DNA from: Romanomermis culicivorax
Taxonomy: Eukaryota; Nematoda; Enoplea; Mermithida; Mermithidae
Reading direction: 5' to 3'
DNA: 64,000 nucleotides
NCBI GenBank assembly: GCA_963922205.1
Contig: CAWUHX010000064.1
Span: 248,001 to 312,000, forward strand
Below the pieces are notes generated by a model. That model did not search any database. It had not been told where the DNA came from and was given only the letters and a program-made list of their open reading frames with translations. Position 1 is the stretch's first letter. Each line of letters starts with the position of its first letter. Shown here in pieces: positions 33,970-44,500 of the stretch. The position numbers were made by a program, and so were the translations under genes.

Positions 33970-35237
33970 TCAGTACGAATGGTAGACATAAGTGGCATTG
34001 ACCTTTTGACACGGCCATATCGTCAGTGTTTCACCCGTAAATTCTGCCGTCAGATCATTCCTTAGTAAGAGTGCCCAGGCTCCTAGTGTAGGGTCAAAAC
34101 GAAGCAACTGCCAAGTCAGATCAAGGTAGCATTGAGCGAGAGAACACAACTCTAGCCACATGAATCGAAAATTGTTAATTTCCCCCTCTTTGATCTGCTG
34201 AGCCAGGTAGTTCAGTTTGGCATTGACGGGTCAGGGACGGAGTCCTTTGCCAATCCGAACAACCTCTGGGTCAAATTAAATCTTCCGTGGATGCGTAGAA
34301 GAAGACTCTGATCCATTCGCACTGTGTTCAACCGGAGGTCAGGACACAGCCGAAACACGCAAGAGTTTCCCGGGATCTTCAGAGCAACCTGCAAATCGTC
34401 GATGACGACATGGTTCCCTGATACAGAGGCAGTGTAATTACCCTGTGGGGGATAATGACACTATGCTGTAAAGTTTGTGGCAGGCCAAACAATTACCCCG
34501 TCAAGAGTAGTGCATTGTCCTGCAGTGGGGCTGCATCCACCTACATCTCCTAAGATGCTTAGAGTTGTAGTGCCATCCCACGAAGCGACCTGTCCCTCCT
34601 CGATGAAGAGGTTAGTCACTGTCTTGCAGACGTCATTGCAGCACCATTAGTACATCACCTCCAGTGTTTGGTTAGTGCCATAAAAGCCAGGACGTATTTC
34701 CACGAGCTTTTGTAAACCAAACACCTTTGTGCGATGTGCTAGCGTACACGCCGCAGGCGCTAGATGCTGAGTGGTAATGACGTCTGCAGTGATGCCCCTA
34801 GATCTGAAAAAACCAGTGTTTGTGCATACCTTACGATTCCGCAAAGTACATTTCCATGCTTTAGTCGTGATTGGATCAGAAATAGGTACATATACCGTAA
34901 CATTCATGCATCGTGGACTCCACGAAGATTTTGGTGGTTTGCGTTCAACTTTTTGAGGTAACTCAAATGGATGACCGCTTCTTGAAAGACCTCAAAATTG
35001 GTATTGAGTAGCATGTGTTGCAGAGCTCATTCCTAAGAACAGTAGTGTTACGAAGGCCCAATTTATTACAAGCAAAATATTTACAAACAGTGTCTGCAAA
35101 TTTACACCAAACTTTACAGTCTTCACCCCTCGGGCGGCTTCATTCTTCGATGTCGTCATTATCGGACGATACGGGCTCCTCTCCGGGGAAGTCGATGACC
35201 AAGCCTCTGCATGGGTGGACTTCTCGAAAAACACCAA
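33970..35237 (-). pseudogene. Envelope-like protein N-terminal part, broken
   Basis: ATG at 35237 opens a frame with a long hydrophobic stretch (about residues 48-69, [20 protein letters not shown]) followed by SSATHA, like a signal peptide with a cleavage site. The frame is then interrupted by TGA at 34992-34994 and TAA at 34647-34649 but remains readable in the same frame down to about 34212; from 34161 the readable frame is shifted. The segments contain many cysteines and several N-glycosylation sequons, as expected of a secreted surface subunit. I do not recognise the family and give no reconstruction. Confidence 0.6.
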
Positions 35238-35778
35238 TCTTCAGGGACGGCGGGACAGTTGCCATCAGAAATTGCGAGGCCTCGGTGATGTTGACAGCGT
35301 TGTTAACAGCACACATTGGTTCTCCAAAGGCCTTGGCGACGGGTTGCTGTTGCGCAATCGCCACCAGTGTTTGGGCTCCCGTCGTCGTTGTTGTCGGTGA
35401 TGTGGCAACAACTGCTGTGGGCCACACATTGCAACTGGCTTCCTCCACAGTGCAGCGGACGGCATCCACTGCCGGCGATGACAGTTCACCGTCCAACAGG
35501 ATCTTGTCCACCGGGGTGGCGCGAATAGTTCCGTCAGCAATAAACTCGAGCGCCCGTCGAGCGATGTCAGGTCCCAAAATCCGCAAAGCTGCTGGCGCCG
35601 ATAGCACGACGTTGGCGGCTGTAAGCGCCTCAACCTTGAACGGCTCGTTGAGTAGCGCCCAGGGGAGGTGCTGATACTTTTTGGCCAAATCGGTTGACCA
35701 AACAGCCCGCATCGCATGGGTGACGGATGAGGAATCTGTAGACAAGAAATCGTTAAAGCCGGTGACTAATAAGGACAT
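35140..35778 (-). CDS. Gypsy-2 ORF of unknown function between gag and envelope-like gene
   Basis: Intact 212-codon frame starting at ATG 35778. It overlaps the end of gag by 13 nt and the start of the envelope-like frame by 98 nt, each in a different frame, so it is a compact, virus-like arrangement. The middle is rich in Ala, Thr and Val ([17 protein letters not shown]), the end is acidic (SSDNDDIEE). No transmembrane segment, no zinc finger and no protease motif. It may be translated by termination-reinitiation or a frameshift from gag. I do not recognise it. Confidence 0.6.
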   Translation of the reverse strand: MSLLVTGFNDFLSTDSSSVTHAMRAVWSTDLAKKYQHLPWALLNEPFKVEALTAANVVLSAPAALRILGPDIARRALEFIADGTIRATPVDKILLDGELSSPAVDAVRCTVEEASCNVWPTAVVATSPTTTTTGAQTLVAIAQQQPVAKAFGEPMCAVNNAVNITEASQFLMATVPPSLKIGVFREVHPCRGLVIDFPGEEPVSSDNDDIEE

Positions 35779-37481
35779 CTGATTTCCAGATCTGAAACTT
35801 CAGAAAAAGAAGGTAGTTTACCTGTCAGATTCATTGATTCCAACTGACCGACGACCTCCAACTCAGAGTCCGTGGGAATTCCGGGCGGCGGTCCCTGCTT
35901 GATAGCACGTGTCGTAGGCGCCAGTGTACCTTCCGTCGGTCGATACGACACGATTACGCTGACGTTGCCAGTTGTTTTTGGTGTCGCTGACAGGTTTACG
36001 TTGACCGACGTCGCGTGTTTTGGCGGTGAGGGCGGCAAAATCGACAACGGAGTCGCCGAGGCCACTGTGGTAGCTAAAAACCCAATACTGATTATACAGA
36101 CAGGATGACACAGTTGTGAGTGATCCGCCAGATGATCAGCCAGAACTTCATCATCCAGATCAAATAGATCTGAGTGAAGAAGACGGTCGGTAGCACCTAC
36201 AGCATTATTTTGCGGTGGGGGTGACCGATATTGGTTCCCTGTCCTGTGAGGAGTTGGATTAGCATATCGCCGAAAATTTCCACTTGCCCCCTGAGGAGAG
36301 TAACTAGAATTACCAAAATTAGTCTCACCAGGCAATGTCAAATTTCGATTTGGGCAAGCCGTAGCCCTGTTCACTTGTAATTTTCGGCAATGCTGGCAGG
36401 GTCTGTCGCATTGGTCAGTCAGGTGCGCCCTCGTTCGACAAAAATAGCAACGGCTGGCGCTGGTGGCGGTGGTGGTGCTAGGGCCCGCGCTATTGGGATT
36501 TTGGGCCGGACAAGTAGCGTCATTGTGGGTGCAGCGTCCATGGTAGGAGCACATCTGTAAATGTGCCCCTGATGGGCGATCGCCAGCAGCTTGGACACGC
36601 GTCGACGGCGTCGATGACGGCGTCAAATTTCTCGAAGGCGGCGCCGATTGCTGAGCTGTAAGTCGTGCAACGTGAGCCATGAGCCGGGCCATCTCCGATT
36701 GTAAAGGTCGAATTTCGTCCGACGGCCTTACTGACGGACGTTGAGCGGTGCTCCTTTGATTCGACATTGACCTGACGTTGTCGGGGGTCCTTTGTTCTGA
36801 AGAGAAAACAGCATTAGATAGGGCAGTATACCTAATCTCATACCCAAAAATCTGTGATTCCGCATAACAGGCTGCTTTGAGAGTCTCTTCAAGAGTTGTG
36901 AACTCCCTGAACTTAATACTATCTCTAAGGACTGGTTTCAACCCTCTCAGAAAGATAGGTTTAATTATAGAATCCCTAAGGTCAGTCGCGAGATCCGGAT
37001 AAGCCACCCTGGACAGTCTCTTAAGGTGCTCAAGGTAGACTATCGCGGACTCAGTCGGCTTCTGCAGGCGATCTTGGATCAACTGCTGATGCAGATCTGA
37101 GTCACGCCCTACTGGAAAGTCTCTCCTAAGAAAAGCCATGAACTCTTCATAGCGGGTAGGCTGCGGAGTATCACTGCTAAAGTCCCGGTAGGATGCCAGA
37201 GCAGGACCTGTGAGGCAAGACTCCAAAAACGCGATTTTATATGCATGATCCACTTCTGTTGCCCCTTGAAGTGTAAAGAAGCGGGTCAAGTGAGATATAA
37301 AATCCGTTATGGACTCACCAAAAGCACCTGAAAAGGCAGGAGGGGCCATGAAGCTGGACACATGAGGGTGTCTTCTGCCATTCATAGCCTCCAGCTTTTG
37401 GTTGAGTGGTCCAAGGGCATTCTCAAATGCAGCTCCGACCTTATTCTCAATCTGTGAAGGTAAATCAATTTCTGACTTCAT
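35766..37481 (-). CDS. Gypsy-2 Gag
   Basis: Intact 571-codon Gag, the structural protein of the particle. Residues ~45-215 fit the retrotransposon Gag capsid domain: FSGAFGESITDFISHLTRFF, then LESCLTGPALASYRD and a block ending SRVAYPDLATDLRD. Residues ~240-300 are Ser/Arg/Gln-rich. Two zinc-binding motifs follow: CSYHGRCTHNDATC (311-324) and a retroviral-type knuckle CYFCRTRAHLTDQC (C345, C348, H353, C358). The tail (to 571) is Pro/Ser/Thr-rich and ends inside the overlapping 212-codon ORF. ATG 37481 is the first in the frame and gives a full-length product. Confidence 0.88.
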   Translation of the reverse strand: MKSEIDLPSQIENKVGAAFENALGPLNQKLEAMNGRRHPHVSSFMAPPAFSGAFGESITDFISHLTRFFTLQGATEVDHAYKIAFLESCLTGPALASYRDFSSDTPQPTRYEEFMAFLRRDFPVGRDSDLHQQLIQDRLQKPTESAIVYLEHLKRLSRVAYPDLATDLRDSIIKPIFLRGLKPVLRDSIKFREFTTLEETLKAACYAESQIFGYEIRYTALSNAVFSSEQRTPDNVRSMSNQRSTAQRPSVRPSDEIRPLQSEMARLMAHVARLTAQQSAPPSRNLTPSSTPSTRVQAAGDRPSGAHLQMCSYHGRCTHNDATCPAQNPNSAGPSTTTATSASRCYFCRTRAHLTDQCDRPCQHCRKLQVNRATACPNRNLTLPGETNFGNSSYSPQGASGNFRRYANPTPHRTGNQYRSPPPQNNAVGATDRLLHSDLFDLDDEVLADHLADHSQLCHPVCIISIGFLATTVASATPLSILPPSPPKHATSVNVNLSATPKTTGNVSVIVSYRPTEGTLAPTTRAIKQGPPPGIPTDSELEVVGQLESMNLTGKLPSFSEVSDLEIRCPY

Positions 37482-39329
37482 AGATGAGAATTCGTCTTCC
37501 TGTAAGGTATCTAGGACTGATGATCGTGCCTGTGAAGTTATTCGATCAAACTGAATAGAGAGGGGCTCACTTGTCTGCTTAAGCTTAGTACTAAGGCGAC
37601 AGGAATGTCTAGGTGTCTCTATTTTGTAGAAGTGAAGTAAGAGTTACTTTTGTAGTCGCGTGGCGAGGAAGGGTGGGAAGTATGAGATCGTTTGCGCGAT
37701 GGCGTGTTGAGGCTGTAACTCTTGTTCTTTACAATATCTAGCGGCCACTCAGCGATGGGGCTAGAAAAGAACAAGGTTTTAGCTCTCAGAACAGCCAGGA
37801 GAAAAGATAGGTTGACTCAGAAGGGAATATATGTGGTCACCTACGTAGTTAAAGAGGGGATAACCCAAGTGTAAAGAGAGGGAAAATTATACCCAAACTT
37901 TAGAGATGAATGGGGCAAGACCCGGTTATTTGAACCAAAAGTAAAATAGATTTGAATAAAAGTGGTGGAACTCCGACCATAAAATTAAGGAATCGACATG
38001 AGGACGTACGGATAAACCCGCTCAAAAGGGAATTTTATCTGGAGGTTAAATCCATTGTACTAGTTTACAAACTTTGGATATGGGAGGGCTTGTAACCGAC
38101 AAAGTCCTACTCACCAGGAGTAGCGCATGGAGTAGCTTAAGAATTAATAAGTAAAGGGGGACAACTTAAAGTAAACTTAGTGGGCGTGAATAGATAGGGA
38201 CAAAATTAGTTTACCAACCAGACTACGCAAAGGGGAACGCACTATTACGCGGTCGGCCCCACTCACTAGGAGCAATTGCGAACTCTAAAAAGTGTGATGA
38301 CTAGACAGGAGGATCCTAGGAGGACGTCATTCGCATGTATGCTACAACTGTGCCCAAAACAGGTATGCACGTTTCGAACAGAATGGGAACTCTCCAGGAG
38401 TATTATATACAGCTGGGGGCGGGGTTTACGTTCACTGAGATGAAGTGAGGATCGCAGGTCACCAGTTGAGATATAAGAGCACCAGGTACCAAGGTGCTAT
38501 TCTGACACACTCATTCAGTAAAAGGGCATGGGGGTCCTTGGCCCAGCTGTGCCAAAATGGAGGTGGGGAAATGCAGGCTTCCTCCTATGAATCGAGGCTA
38601 GGTTCTATGCATCTTGAGATCAGGGGTACAGTCTGTCTCGAATAAATGAGTGTAAAGTGAGGGGCTAAGGCCGACTTAGTTGTAATGTGTTTAGGCGGAC
38701 TCGAACAACTTCGCTTAGGCGGACTAGCGGTTATATTATGCTAAGGGACAAACCAATGGAGGCGAACTCAGCATTAAGGGCGACTCTAGTGCAGACATTA
38801 TTAGGCCAGCTAACGAAGGCGTTTGAGTGTAAAGAAATGATTACAGGGGGGTCTTTTACACTCCAGGCCCAACCAGTGGCTGTACCATAATTCCTGAGGA
38901 ATTATTCTGGTGGGGACACTAAAGAAGATCATAGATGAGAAAGAAATGTGAGAATTTAGATGAGAAATTTACAAGAAGGTTGTCAACCCTTGCAGTTGTT
39001 AGACACAGGCAGTACCGACTGCAAATGCCTAACGGTTGGGTATGTTGAACAACCAACCCAACTGAGGCCGAGTGTAAACCCATTGGAACCTACAGTTAAA
39101 GCTTAGAAGGATAGTCAGGTGCTGATCCATCAGTGCTGCTACCCTTGCGGACAACTTGATCAGTACCACGGGCCGAGTGCATCTCAGATTGAGTGAGTAT
39201 GTCTACTGATGTTTCCCAGGCACCAGTGACACACAGACACAACCCTCAAACAAGAGCCGTAGGTGAGAAAGTAATACTCCAAACATCACCTAGGACTCAA
39301 GTGGCATCTTGGAAACCCACAGTAACCCA

Positions 39330-40160
39330 GTGCTGACGTCAAAAGATGTGATATAGGCCACCACACACTTGGTGCTGACCTCAGGCGACTGGGATGTAAG
39401 TGCCATAATCTCATATTGCAGTATGTACGCCAAAAAGTAAGAGCCTACGGCTACAGACTCTTTACGGCACAACGGGGCATGGCCGTTGCTGACGCCAGAA
39501 CAAGACTGTAAAGTCTTAATTCCGATACTGGAATAGAGACTTATCATTGTGGACATCAGTAGATAGGGCCCTTGGCCAGCAACCTTGCTACAACAACATG
39601 GAGCATCCCTGTTGCTGACGTCAAAAGGTAATAGCTGAGTCTCAGTTATCCTACAACAATGATATGAGATGCAGTTGTTGCAGATGCCAGATGTGCAGTT
39701 TCTAAGGCCTCACATCTCTGAACAACAATACAGTACATTGTTGTTGCTGACGTCAAGGACTGAAGTCAGAATAGCCGACCAATCCTAGTGCAACAACACT
39801 AGCCTCTGCTGTTGCAGACGTCAGAAAGACAGTGCCATACGGTCACCATCCAGCAATAACAACCCGTTACGTTGCCATTGCTGACGTCAGAGGTAGAGCC
39901 GGAGGGCCACCCACCCCTTAAAGCAACAGCAAGGGATGCAGCTGTTGCAGATGCTGGATGAGGACACAGAGAACCATCAACCCCTTAATGGTCACATGCT
40001 ATGCGGCCATTGCTGACGTCAGAGGCATGACCCCGCTAGTCACGCCTCAGTGCAACAGCAGCATGTGAGGTAGTTGCAGACGTCAGAGGTAGGGTCGCTC
40101 AAGACACAGCACCTCATAACAACAACCCAGCAAGTAGTTGTTGCTGACGTCAGTGGTCCG
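39330..40160 (-). repeat. Array of TGACGTCA units with CAACAA/TTGTTG arms
   Basis: Perfect TGACGTCA palindromes at 39334, 39616, 39748, 39882, 40014 and 40145, with one-base variants in between (for example AGACGTCA at about 39816 and 40079). Each is preceded on the + strand by a unit of the form CAACAAC(n~15-20)GTTGTTGC, so every repeat can form a short stem. Spacing is about 60-70 nt. TGACGTCA is the classical CREB/ATF binding site; the stems could instead act in the RNA. Confidence 0.8.
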
Positions 40161-41509
40161 GATTGGTTAGATCCCCACCACCTGCAACCACCTAGAGAGA
40201 GAAGAGAAAGGAAGAAGAAGACCATACAGTAGTGGAAAAAATAATAAAAATGACCTACTGAAGGTTTGCCAACTATGAGGTATGTGTGACCAGTGAAGAA
40301 AAAGTTTTGTTTTTGATAAATTTGAATAGAAGTGAAAAGAAAATGTTTTGTTTGTTTTTGGTAGGAGAAAGGATAAATTTTAATTTGTTTGTTTAGAAAG
40401 AGGAGAGAAAAGGAAAAAAATGGGTTATTAGTTTTGATTTGTGTTGGTTTTGAGATAAGAAAATTTATTGGGTGAAAAAGTTATTATAATTGGGTCACAC
40501 GCTATGCCTAGAAAACGGAGAAAATAAAAAGTAAAGTAAATAAAAATAAAATTTGAGGCCCAAGAGATAAGCAATGTGATCTGCCAAGTACAGTGTTATA
40601 TGTGTCAACTGTAACATTTTGGCTTGTTTGGCCGGAAAAATGAGCAACTTGGCTAGTGCTCAGTGAAGATAAGAAAAAGTTTGAAAAAGTGTGTTGACAC
40701 ACATACCGGACACAGATAACAAATCACCACCACACTCGACGTCCAGAATCAAGAGTGGAAGGTGTACTGTACCTGGTGATCGTAGATCCCGAAACCCTCA
40801 GGGGCTGTGAAAACCTCATGGGCTGTGATACTCAAGTACCCGTACCCAGGTGTACTGTAGTTAGAGTACGTGCAAATCACAGTCGTACTGTAACCAAAAG
40901 GCCTACAGCCATACAGTAACCTATCTGACCACACGCAGTGGATGGAGGCCCAAATTGAAGAGAAAAATGGAAAGAAAAAGGGAAATGAAAACCCAGAGGA
41001 GATTTAGGCAGAATACTCGATTTACTCAACTCTGGGAATGTATGACTCTTGGGGAACAATTCTGGGGAAAATTCGGACACTAGGGGATTAATTAAAGCTT
41101 ACGGGAGTTACTATACTCATAAGGCATTAATTTACGCCCAAGAATCATTAAATTAATCACACATGGGGCAAATCCTGACCTACAGTAATTAAATTTGACT
41201 CAAATGCGGTGCTATTTGAGTTGGTGTTAAACTGGAATATAAGGGCCTATTCCGACCTAAGGGGCAGTGTAGCTTCTTATGGGTGTATCCGCTTACATGA
41301 GGGCAAAAATTTCATCCTAAGGGTCAGTGATCCCACTCGGAATGCGAATCAGCAGACCTGAGAGAGGTTTCCCCACTCAAGTGGCGATTCTCATGATCTG
41401 ATGGGGGTTTCCCCTACTCAAACCGAAAATTTACCTAATTGAAAGAGGTATCTCACTCAAAAGGGTAAAAGGTTCGTTCCCAAGGACTGTGAAGTCAGAC
41501 TTAAAGATC

Positions 41510-41527
41510 GATTTTACAGCCACGCCA
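41510..41527 (-). promoter_or_regulatory. Gypsy-2 candidate primer-binding site
   Basis: Directly after the 5' LTR on the - strand the sequence reads TGGCGTGGCTGTAAAATC. TGG pairs with the CCA end of a tRNA, as expected. I cannot say which tRNA. Confidence 0.55.
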
Positions 41528-42953
41528 TGTCACATTAAACGAAAGTGGAGCCATGTCACATTAAACGAAGTGGGTGATCAGTCATATTGATGGGAAAAAC
41601 CTGTACCATATACCATAGGTAATATGGTCATGACACTGTAGGTGACATGCTGTGACCCCGTTGGGGTGGCTCCATTAATATTCTTCGTTTCGGGAACCCA
41701 ACCCAGCTGGCACTACCACAGGTAAACCTATGGTGTACCTCCGCCTTGTCCTAGGGTAAATGCTGTAGAATAATGGACAACGGGGCCGGGTTGGGGGTGC
41801 CAATCCCTAGTCCTCATTCACCGGATAGGGGGACGGTGCCATTCGAGGAATGGCTTACTGTAGGGGACCCGATTGTTAACCAAAATCCCCTTATTGGCCC
41901 TGACCTCAAGGGTCTGAGGGCTTTCTTAACTGAGGGTACTTCCGGGGGGAAACTAGCTTAGGGGAGACTCCCACAAATATACCCTCAACAACAATAACCC
42001 CTGAGAAGACTTACGACACCTCTTCTCAAATTACTTGGCGCTGGGTGACGGGTGCGGGGTCAAGTTGGGGTCCTATGGACGGCGATATACGGGAACGGGG
42101 ATCCGGGCGATTCGGCGTGGGGTTGGGCGGCTGCTGATCAGCAGGCGACAGTAACGGACGTTTCCTCGGCGAGGGGGTTCTATGATTAACAGCGATGGGG
42201 ATGGGTTCCTAGGGTCGGGTTACTGTAGGTGGTGACGGGTATGTAGGCCGGGGCACAAATATGCTAATTTTTTATTCGACGTGTGGCAAAACGCAGTTGA
42301 CAATGACAAAATATAATAAAATCAGCGACAGTAAACGCGGACGCAGAGGCTAAAGACGAAAAACCAGTTAGGCCCAATAATGAGTGACAAAAAGACAAAA
42401 CATGCCCTTTTAAAGGGCTCCATAAACTACAGTATGCCTTGGGCGGAGTTAACACTCCCCCACGCTAACTTCTGCAGCGGAAATCGTTGCAGAAGATGCC
42501 TATGATCACATAGACATTTTCCAGTTCACAACATCAAGCATTGGGGCAAGTTTTCACTCTCCATGCTTAACATAGGAACGTCACTAGTGAGAATTTCCAA
42601 CTAGTCCTTTCACGTTGCGAAACGTCGCTAGTTTTTACTGATAAGAAGTGCACGTTGTGCTCTAATTACAGCGATGAGCTCGGAGAGCTTATCTCTAACG
42701 GAAATTCTTGACTAGCAGGTACATACCGTAGTCTACGTGTGCGATTGAAAATAATAAATCGAAACGGAAATAAAAGTGCGCAAAAGCTACAGAAATAAAC
42801 ATAAAAAGTACACACATAAATTGCATGTAAAAAGTATAAAAACGAAACCCAAAATTGATGTAAATTACTGTAACACAAAACATAACGAAAAACATAATGG
42901 AAAATTGTGATGTGAATCACGTGAGGTTCGACGAAATCCGTTGGCACGTGACA
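41528..42953 (-). repeat. Gypsy-2 5' LTR, full length
   Basis: 1426 bp. On the + strand it opens TGTCACATTAAACG and closes GGCACGTGACA. It keeps the middle segment (about 42252-42740) that the 3' LTR has lost but the lone LTR at 22653 retains. The TGTCACATTAAAC start is duplicated 25 bp further in (41553). Confidence 0.9.
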
Positions 42954-43145
42954 GGTGCATCCATTGCATTTCTATGATGAATTAAAACACAAAGGCGGCG
43001 CATTTGCAAAAAGCGCAATTGCAGTAGGCGCATTATACACATGGCGCAAATGCATAGGGTGCATATAAAAATGGCACACTTGAAAATCGGCGCAATTGGC
43101 TAGGGCGCAAATGGGAAAGGGCAATTGAAACTGGAGCATATGGCT
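42954..43145 (+). repeat. Cluster of GGCGCA / GCGCAA motifs
   Basis: About ten degenerate copies of GGCGCAnnTG-type strings in under 200 bp, for example GGCGCATTTGC, GCGCAATTGC and GGCGCAAATGC. It starts right at the end of the Gypsy-2 LTR. Nature unknown. Confidence 0.6.
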
Positions 43146-43202
43146 GTTGAGAGTGGCCAAAGCAGCCACCTCAACTACGATTTGTTGCAAAAAGAGAGCG
43201 CC

Positions 43203-43279
43203 TTTCCCGCTGCTCAGTTGGCTCTGGTTAGAGCATGCAGAAGGTAGCCGCAAGGTCCTGGGTTCAAGTCCCAGGCTGA
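43203..43279 (+). pseudogene. tRNA-like sequence 1
   Basis: B box GGTTCAAGTCC (43261-43271) within a perfect T stem CTGGG/CCCAG. The D arm has an extra CTCTG-type insertion, and the acceptor ends do not pair, so it is not a normal tRNA. Confidence 0.55.
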
Positions 43280-43428
43280 CACTGGCTTTTACTGAAGCCC
43301 CGAGTAGCAGGAAGAGGTCGCCTCAACACTGGTGGCCCTTGAGAGTCCGTCAAACTCGATGGTGGAGGGATGTTGAGAGTGGCCAAAGCAGCCACATCAA
43401 CTACGAATTGTTGCAAAAAGAGAGTGCC

Positions 43429-43504
43429 TTTCCCGCTGCTCAGTTGGTTAGAGCATGCGGACGGTAGCCGCAAGGTCCTGAGTTCAAGTCCCAGACGGAG
43501 CCTA
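43429..43504 (+). pseudogene. tRNA-like sequence 2
   Basis: D arm GCTCAGTTGGTTAGAGC (43438-43454) is textbook; anticodon stem TGCGG/CCGCA encloses ACGGTAG, which lacks the usual U33; B box AGTTCAAGTCC (43481-43491). The acceptor stem does not pair well. Likely a SINE head or pseudogene, not a working tRNA. Confidence 0.55.
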
Positions 43505-43574
43505 ACTTTTTCTGAAGCCCCGAGTGGTGGGAACAGGTTGCCTCAACATGGCTACAAACCCTGGACTGTAATTG

Positions 43575-44330
43575 AAGTTTGATCTTGTAAATATTGAGTT
43601 ATCACACGATGTGTTCCCAATGCCCACCGAAATTTTTGTTCTACATAAAAGCTAATTGTGGCCACATGGGTTTTTGAAATAAATATTTGAATAATTGATT
43701 TTCCAGCATTGCAGGATTCCGGCGCCAAGCACCGCAAAGATATAAACAGGTTTTGGGCCCCCACTTTTCATCAAAAAGACTTTACCCTCGATTTCACAAA
43801 TTCGAAGTTACATTATTATGCCCTTGGATAGTTTTCTGGAAATCTTGTTTCACAAGGCTTGTAAATTAGACTTCAATCAAACTCTAAAACTTAAATTCCT
43901 ATTCAATTTCAATGAATTAATTTGCTCTAAAAAAGTTAGAATGATTGGAAAAGATCATTATAGCTTACCATGAGCATTTTAAAGCGAAAAAACGACTTGG
44001 GGAAAAAAATTCCGACCCTTTTCAAGGCCGGCGGAAAAAAATAATGCCTGAAACTTTTTAGGGCTTCATCTTCTGATGAACATACTTTATCTCTTTTCAA
44101 CCCAAAGTTTTATTTCATTCCTAGACGAAACCTGGAGCACAGAGGACTTTTGCTAAGCACCGCCATTGCAGATTCGTTGGAGTTAATACTCCAATGTTCT
44201 AATGTTTCTGTTCACATTAGAAGTTGAAAACAAAGTTTGAAAGTTTGTTATATGGGATCTAGAAAATCGAAGTTACTGTGATGATTGGCTTCACACTTGT
44301 GACGCTTGTGTTGTTCCCATCCCAGTGTTT
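43575..44330 (-). repeat. Dispersed repeat, inverted copy of 3140-4170
   Basis: Lacks the MITE that splits the copy at 3380; ATTCCTAG at 44117-44124 is the empty target site. Confidence 0.75.
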
Positions 44331-44500
44331 TTTTTTGTGCCAAAACATGGTTTTTGGCACAAAAAAATTTGGAATGGCACAAAAAATTTTGAGAGTTTGT
44401 GCCAATTGGCACAAATTTTTTGGCTGGTCAAACATTAAATTTCCTTGATTTTTAGACGTTTTAGGGGCTGAAAATGAAAAATCAATGAATATAATATTTG
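44331..44500. repeat. TTGGCACAAA-rich repeat fragment
   Basis: Several copies of GGCACAAA and its complement, related to the blocks at 2865-2900 and 45475-45540. Confidence 0.55.

Larger units (their letters stand above)
37482..41527 (-). promoter_or_regulatory. Gypsy-2 5' leader, ~4 kb, non-coding
   Basis: Lies between the 5' LTR and gag in the sense direction. I see no conserved coding frame. It contains the hairpin/TGACGTCA array (about 39300-40160) and, nearer the LTR, AG-rich sequence and several TACTGTA/TACAGTA strings. A leader of this length is unusual for an LTR retroelement. Confidence 0.6.
27209..42953 (-). mobile_element. Gypsy-2: 15.7-kb Ty3/Gypsy-type element with internal envelope-like gene
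   Basis: Bounded by direct LTRs (27209-28135 and 41528-42953) with TGTCAC/GTGACA termini. All genes are on the - strand. In sense order: LTR, ~4-kb leader, gag (37481-35766), a 212-codon ORF, an envelope-like gene with a retropepsin-like tail (35237-32788), a Ser/Arg/Pro-rich segment (to 32218), pol with PR, RT, RNase H and IN (about 32217-28598), then the 3' LTR. The element is several kilobases longer than a typical Gypsy and has its envelope-like gene before pol. It carries several stops and frameshifts and is not functional as it stands. The 5-bp flanks (CATTG and GGTGC) do not match. Confidence 0.9.
43146..43570 (+). repeat. Two tandem ~226-bp units, each with a tRNA-like body
   Basis: GTTGAGAGTGGCCAAAGCAG starts both units (43146 and 43372). 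Each holds a tRNA-like sequence followed by CTGAAGCCCCGAGT. They could be a tRNA-derived SINE or a duplicated tRNA pseudogene region. Confidence 0.8.

Noticed and set aside
34206-34660. A separate small secreted protein gene in this interval
   Set aside because: The open segment is in the same frame as the envelope-like segments on either side down to 34212, so it is a piece of that broken gene.
27204-42966. CATTG target duplication of Gypsy-2
   Set aside because: CATTG precedes the left LTR and occurs 8 bp after the right LTR, but the LTR end fixed by three copies lies before those 8 bp, so the match is probably chance.
43429-43504. A functional tRNA with anticodon GGU
   Set aside because: The acceptor stem does not pair and position 33 is not U.
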